Origin: Saxidomus purpurata | Lineage: Eukaryota > Mollusca > Bivalvia > Venerida > Veneridae | Assembly: GCA_022818135.1 (NCBI GenBank) | Contig: JAFMSR010000028.1 | Coordinates: 351,086 to 415,085 of the forward strand | Direction of reading: 5' to 3' | Length of the DNA stretch: 64,000 nt | Shown: piece by piece, positions 61,203 through 64,000 of the stretch | How positions within the stretch are numbered: the first letter of the stretch is position 1 | Layout of the letters: each line of letters opens with the position of its first letter | Notes under the pieces: generated by a model | Database searches by the model: none | What the model was told of the DNA's origin: nothing | What the model saw: only the letters and a program-made list of their open reading frames with translations | Made by a program: the position numbers and the translations under genes

Positions 61203-61798
61203 CAGTGTTCCCACTGAGTATTTTTTCAAAGGCATACTTATCCCGTGGACACAAAAAGTGGGGGTAAATCTCAATTTTTGGGGTATGAAAATTATAAGAT
61301 AGACAAGAGCTGACCGTTGAAAATATTTACAACCCGCGACAACCACTTGTTCTGAAATCGTTTCGGGTACTTTTTCCGCCTTTTAACTTTTCTACTCGTA
61401 GTTGTGTCAGTATTCGTGGATGGCAACTCTTCACTTTTGTTGGGCATCATTTATTTTATTCGTTGCGAAGCCAAACACAATGCTTTGACTGCGACATTTT
61501 TGCAGACGAAGCTCGGATCATTAGATTGGTCACACTTTTAAAGTGCGAATATTATTTCCCAGAGCATTATAATAAAATACGCAACCCGTCTACATTTCAT
61601 AACGGCAATGGTAAATCATCAGCAGTAACTGTTATGCCGATCAATTTGCCGAGAAAGTAGAATTTCCATGATCTATCTTTAGAACATACTGGGGGATTCA
61701 AGCTGAACCTATTCGTCCTCGGCATTTTGTATGCGTGCCATCTCGCACATGGTGAAAAAATGTGATTTACATAATAATTCACGAGAGTGGGAACACTG
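61203..61798. mobile_element. 596-bp hAT-like non-autonomous element
   Basis: The ends CAGTGTTCCCACT (61203) and AGTGGGAACACTG (ending 61798) are perfect inverted repeats of hAT type. Flanking TATATAT/TATATGAT may be an imperfect 8-bp target duplication. The internal ORF (61463-61660) has no hAT transposase motif. Confidence 0.7.
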
Positions 61799-61888
61799 TA
61801 TATGATTTTGTACTTAAAAAAGCAAACAAGTACATGTATTGATTTTTTTTTCAGTGAAAAAGATTGAGGCCTCTACCACACAATTTTG

Positions 61889-62947
61889 TTAAAGCGACTG
61901 CACTCCAGATGACCAAATGACTTAAAAAAAATAAAATTTAAAATTTCAAGAAAATCAGTGTTGCATTTGTATGTTGGGCATTGAAATCTGACCACTGACA
62001 TATTTTAAAGCTAAAAAAAACGCCGAAAAAATACTGTTTTTGATATATTTTCTATCACGAATTTCACCCCGTGACTAACGGGGTAAGTTTAAAAATATCA
62101 TGTTTATTTTTATCTGAATCATCACATGATATTGTGGAGTCATCACATGACATTGCGCATGACCGTTTGCACATGCAGAGATTAACGTCATTTAAACATT
62201 TCACAAAAGTTACAACATTTTTCATACATCATACGTCGATTTAATCGATGATACAGCCTATACACTTACCTCTTCAATATTCGATGCTGAAGACTCTGCC
62301 ATTTTGTTTTGTTTACATATAAATACAACGATCACGTAATCATTTCAAACTGCCCGCGTGACGGAATCCCCGCTATTTTTAAACGGGAAACCCATTCTCC
62401 GGGAAGATAAAAAACAACAGCAAAAGCTTTTATTTCTTAAAAACAATTCGTTTTTGACCATTATTAGACTTTAAATACACAAAGGATAATGTTTAAAGCG
62501 ACTGCACTCCAAATTCTTAGTAAATTTTAATTTTTTGGTAAAATCAATATATATTCAATTTGTCAGCATCAAGATTATTTTCTTTGTGTAAGAGCTAAAA
62601 ATAAAGGTAGAAAAAAAATATAAATTTACCCGAGCCAGGTTTTGAACTCGGACCTTTGCGCTTACAAAATATTTACACGTGCTTAACCTACTACACTACG
62701 GAGTCAGCTGTTTTGATGCGAGTTAAAAATATTGATATACCAAAGAGTCCACCCCGTTAGTCACGGGGTGATATTTTCTACAATAAAAGTAAGCGAAACA
62801 ACACATTTTAATTGTTTTTTTTGTTAGAAAACTTGTCACGTTATCATAATACAATGCCCCTGATACAGTAATGACAATTGTTTTCTTGAAATTGAAAATT
62901 TTCTTTTTTTAGCGTAACTTGTCCATCTGGGAGTGCAGTCGCTTTAA
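61889..62947. mobile_element. 1.06-kb element with diverged long inverted arms of about 190 bp
   Basis: TTAAAGCGACTGCACTCC at 61889 is inverted ending at 62947. The palindrome CACCCCGTGACTAACGGGGT at 62066 is inverted at 62750-62769, at the same distance from its end (about 177 bp), so the two arms are long and collinear. Two extra copies of the terminal 18-mer lie at 62493 (forward) and 62981-63001 (inverted), showing further insertions or rearrangement. A tRNA-like segment sits at 62630-62705. No transposase is present. Confidence 0.72.
62630..62705 (-). other. tRNA-like segment, probable SINE head or tRNA pseudogene
   Basis: On the minus strand GACTCCGTAGTGTAGTAGGT resembles the start of a tRNA with an A box. 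About 45 bases later GGTCCGAGTTCAAAACC resembles the B box and T arm. The acceptor arms do not pair well, so it is not a functional tRNA by eye. Its location inside the 61889-62947 element supports a mobile, tRNA-derived origin. Confidence 0.35.
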
Positions 62948-63051
62948 GGGTGAAAGCAAAGTTATTTATTTTGGGGGTTATCTGGAGTGCAGTCGCTTTA
63001 AGTCTCATGATATTATGTCACACATTGTAGGGCATGAGAACTGTCAATCAA

Positions 63052-63110
63052 GCTTCAAGCTTTCTTCAAAATTGAGCTAAAATAGATAAGTATAAACTGA
63101 CTAACTAGTA
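63052..63110 (+). repeat. Short dispersed repeat, copy 2
   Basis: TTCAAGCTTTCTTCAAAATT, GAGCTAAAATAGATAAGTAT and AAACTGACTAACT match 53975-54030 in direct orientation. Confidence 0.55.
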
Positions 63111-63133
63111 ACTAACATGCCATGATACAAATC

Positions 63134-63229
63134 AGATAGAGTAACTGTTGGCTCGAATAATTACGTCATTTCTCGGAGGCATAGCCTCCTCGAAATAATA
63201 TGATTATTCTCGCCAACAGTACTCTATCT
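63134..63229. mobile_element. 96-bp near-perfect palindrome (hairpin MITE)
   Basis: AGATAGAGTA at 63134 is mirrored by TACTCTATCT ending at 63229. The arms pair through CTGTTGGC/GCCAACAG, CGAATAATTA/TGATTATTCT and CGGAGGC/GCCTCC around an ATA centre at 63181-63183. This is compact enough to form a single strong hairpin. Confidence 0.82.
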
Positions 63230-64000
63230 AATACTTAAAACAGCAAGGCTTTTCATCAGGAAATTCGGAAAGGCCTTGGCCTTTCAATTGGGAAATTTAT
63301 GTGAGATAAAAGTCCATTTTGGGAAAAGATTTACAATAATATTTTTCGTTATGCGACATTGACAACCGGAAGTCGAAATAAATTTACCTCCCCTGAGACA
63401 TGGACTAAAATTCAGGCCCAGAATCGGATTAGACTGGTAATGCATAACACGCAGTACTGTGCGCTGTTATGTGATAGTGCAACGAAAAATCGATACCACA
63501 CAGATGCTTCCTCCAGAAATGCTGCAATCATGTAAACAAACTTCGGGAAAACTTACTATGCTGCATTTTAGGTAGTTGCTCTGCCATAGTTGGGAAAGAA
63601 TACTATATTTTTGGATTGGGAAGTGGCCGAATATCGACTAGGTACTCTTGAATTTTTAATAACAAAACTGGGAATTCAACGTAAAAAACAAAGATTTTTT
63701 TGTAACTTGCCAACGCCCCTATATAGATCATCAAAAGTTCGGGCCTGACTAGTTCATTTTGTGTCTTTGAAGATATGATTTACTGTAGTGCCCGAAACAC
63801 TAGTCTAAAATGCGCCTTTACGCGTTTAAGTATAAAACTGAAACTAATCAGCAAATTAACTTTACAGAGGCGCTAGTCTTGTAGATGTCTTTTTGAAATA
63901 CAACATATTTTTATGCTTTAAACATGTTGTAATTGTTGTATTTTATTAGATTTTATGCGTGGTTAGAAAATGGTACGAAAATGTCCACATTTTGCCACCT
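63230..64000. other. Right end of the window, nothing recognised
   Basis: No coding, repeat or RNA signal is recognised. Confidence 0.45.

Noticed and set aside
61463..61660. ORF inside the hAT-like element as a possible transposase
   Set aside because: Only 65 codons, no hAT dimerisation or catalytic motif recognisable.

Overview
The window looks like invertebrate genomic DNA, most likely a bivalve mollusc. The evidence is AT-rich sequence, short exons separated by introns of up to about 14 kb, long GT microsatellites, and several dispersed repeat types I associate with bivalve genomes (a GT-containing SINE-like element, repeats built on tandem units of about 130-145 bp, many short TIR elements). 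The clade call is an inference; a heterodont clam is possible but not shown. There are no bacterial-type genes, rRNA genes or CRISPR arrays. Almost all open reading frames in the window are chance ORFs in AT-rich DNA, and many begin at TTG rather than ATG.

Gene A (+ strand, left two thirds) is reconstructed from splice sites and codon phase. It has an Ig-like exon (81-389, phase 1-1), a second atypical Ig-like domain split over two exons (14650-14780 and 18322-18547, phases 1-0 and 0-1), and a transmembrane exon (32815-32934, phase 1-1). Two candidate terminal exons both fit the frame of the transmembrane exon: 33119-33228, only 184 bp downstream, and 44755-44801, about 12 kb downstream. The 5' end with the signal peptide lies outside the window or was missed. 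The product would be a small single-pass Ig-superfamily surface protein with a short cytoplasmic tail.

Gene B (+ strand, about 50-57 kb) is represented by two nearly identical fibronectin type III exons (50142-50423 and 51275-51556, both phase 1-1). They sit in a recent tandem duplication with a unit of about 1.13 kb and a third, exon-less partial unit. The two exons differ at 12 bases that change 7 residues, all in the first part of the domain. A possible tail exon begins at 56914. Whether A and B are one locus with alternative ends or neighbouring paralogues cannot be settled from sequence alone.

The rest is mobile and repetitive DNA. It includes a 4.2-kb TTAA-flanked TIR element (691-4905), a CAGT..ACTG MITE (8769-9273), a decayed BEL/Pao RNase H-integrase fragment (11690-13170, - strand) and a Tc1/mariner-type transposase fragment (26015-26420). 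A 3.9-kb pogo/Tigger-like element (37289-41168) carries repeated TAACTCGAG sites and two further elements nested inside it. Other items are a hAT-like element (61203-61798), a compound long-TIR element (61889-63001), hairpin MITEs, heptamer GAAGTNT arrays, a 24-bp degenerate minisatellite and tandem repeats with units of about 140 bp. The most biologically interesting parts are the duplicated FN3 exons and the Ig/TM gene with alternative 3' ends.
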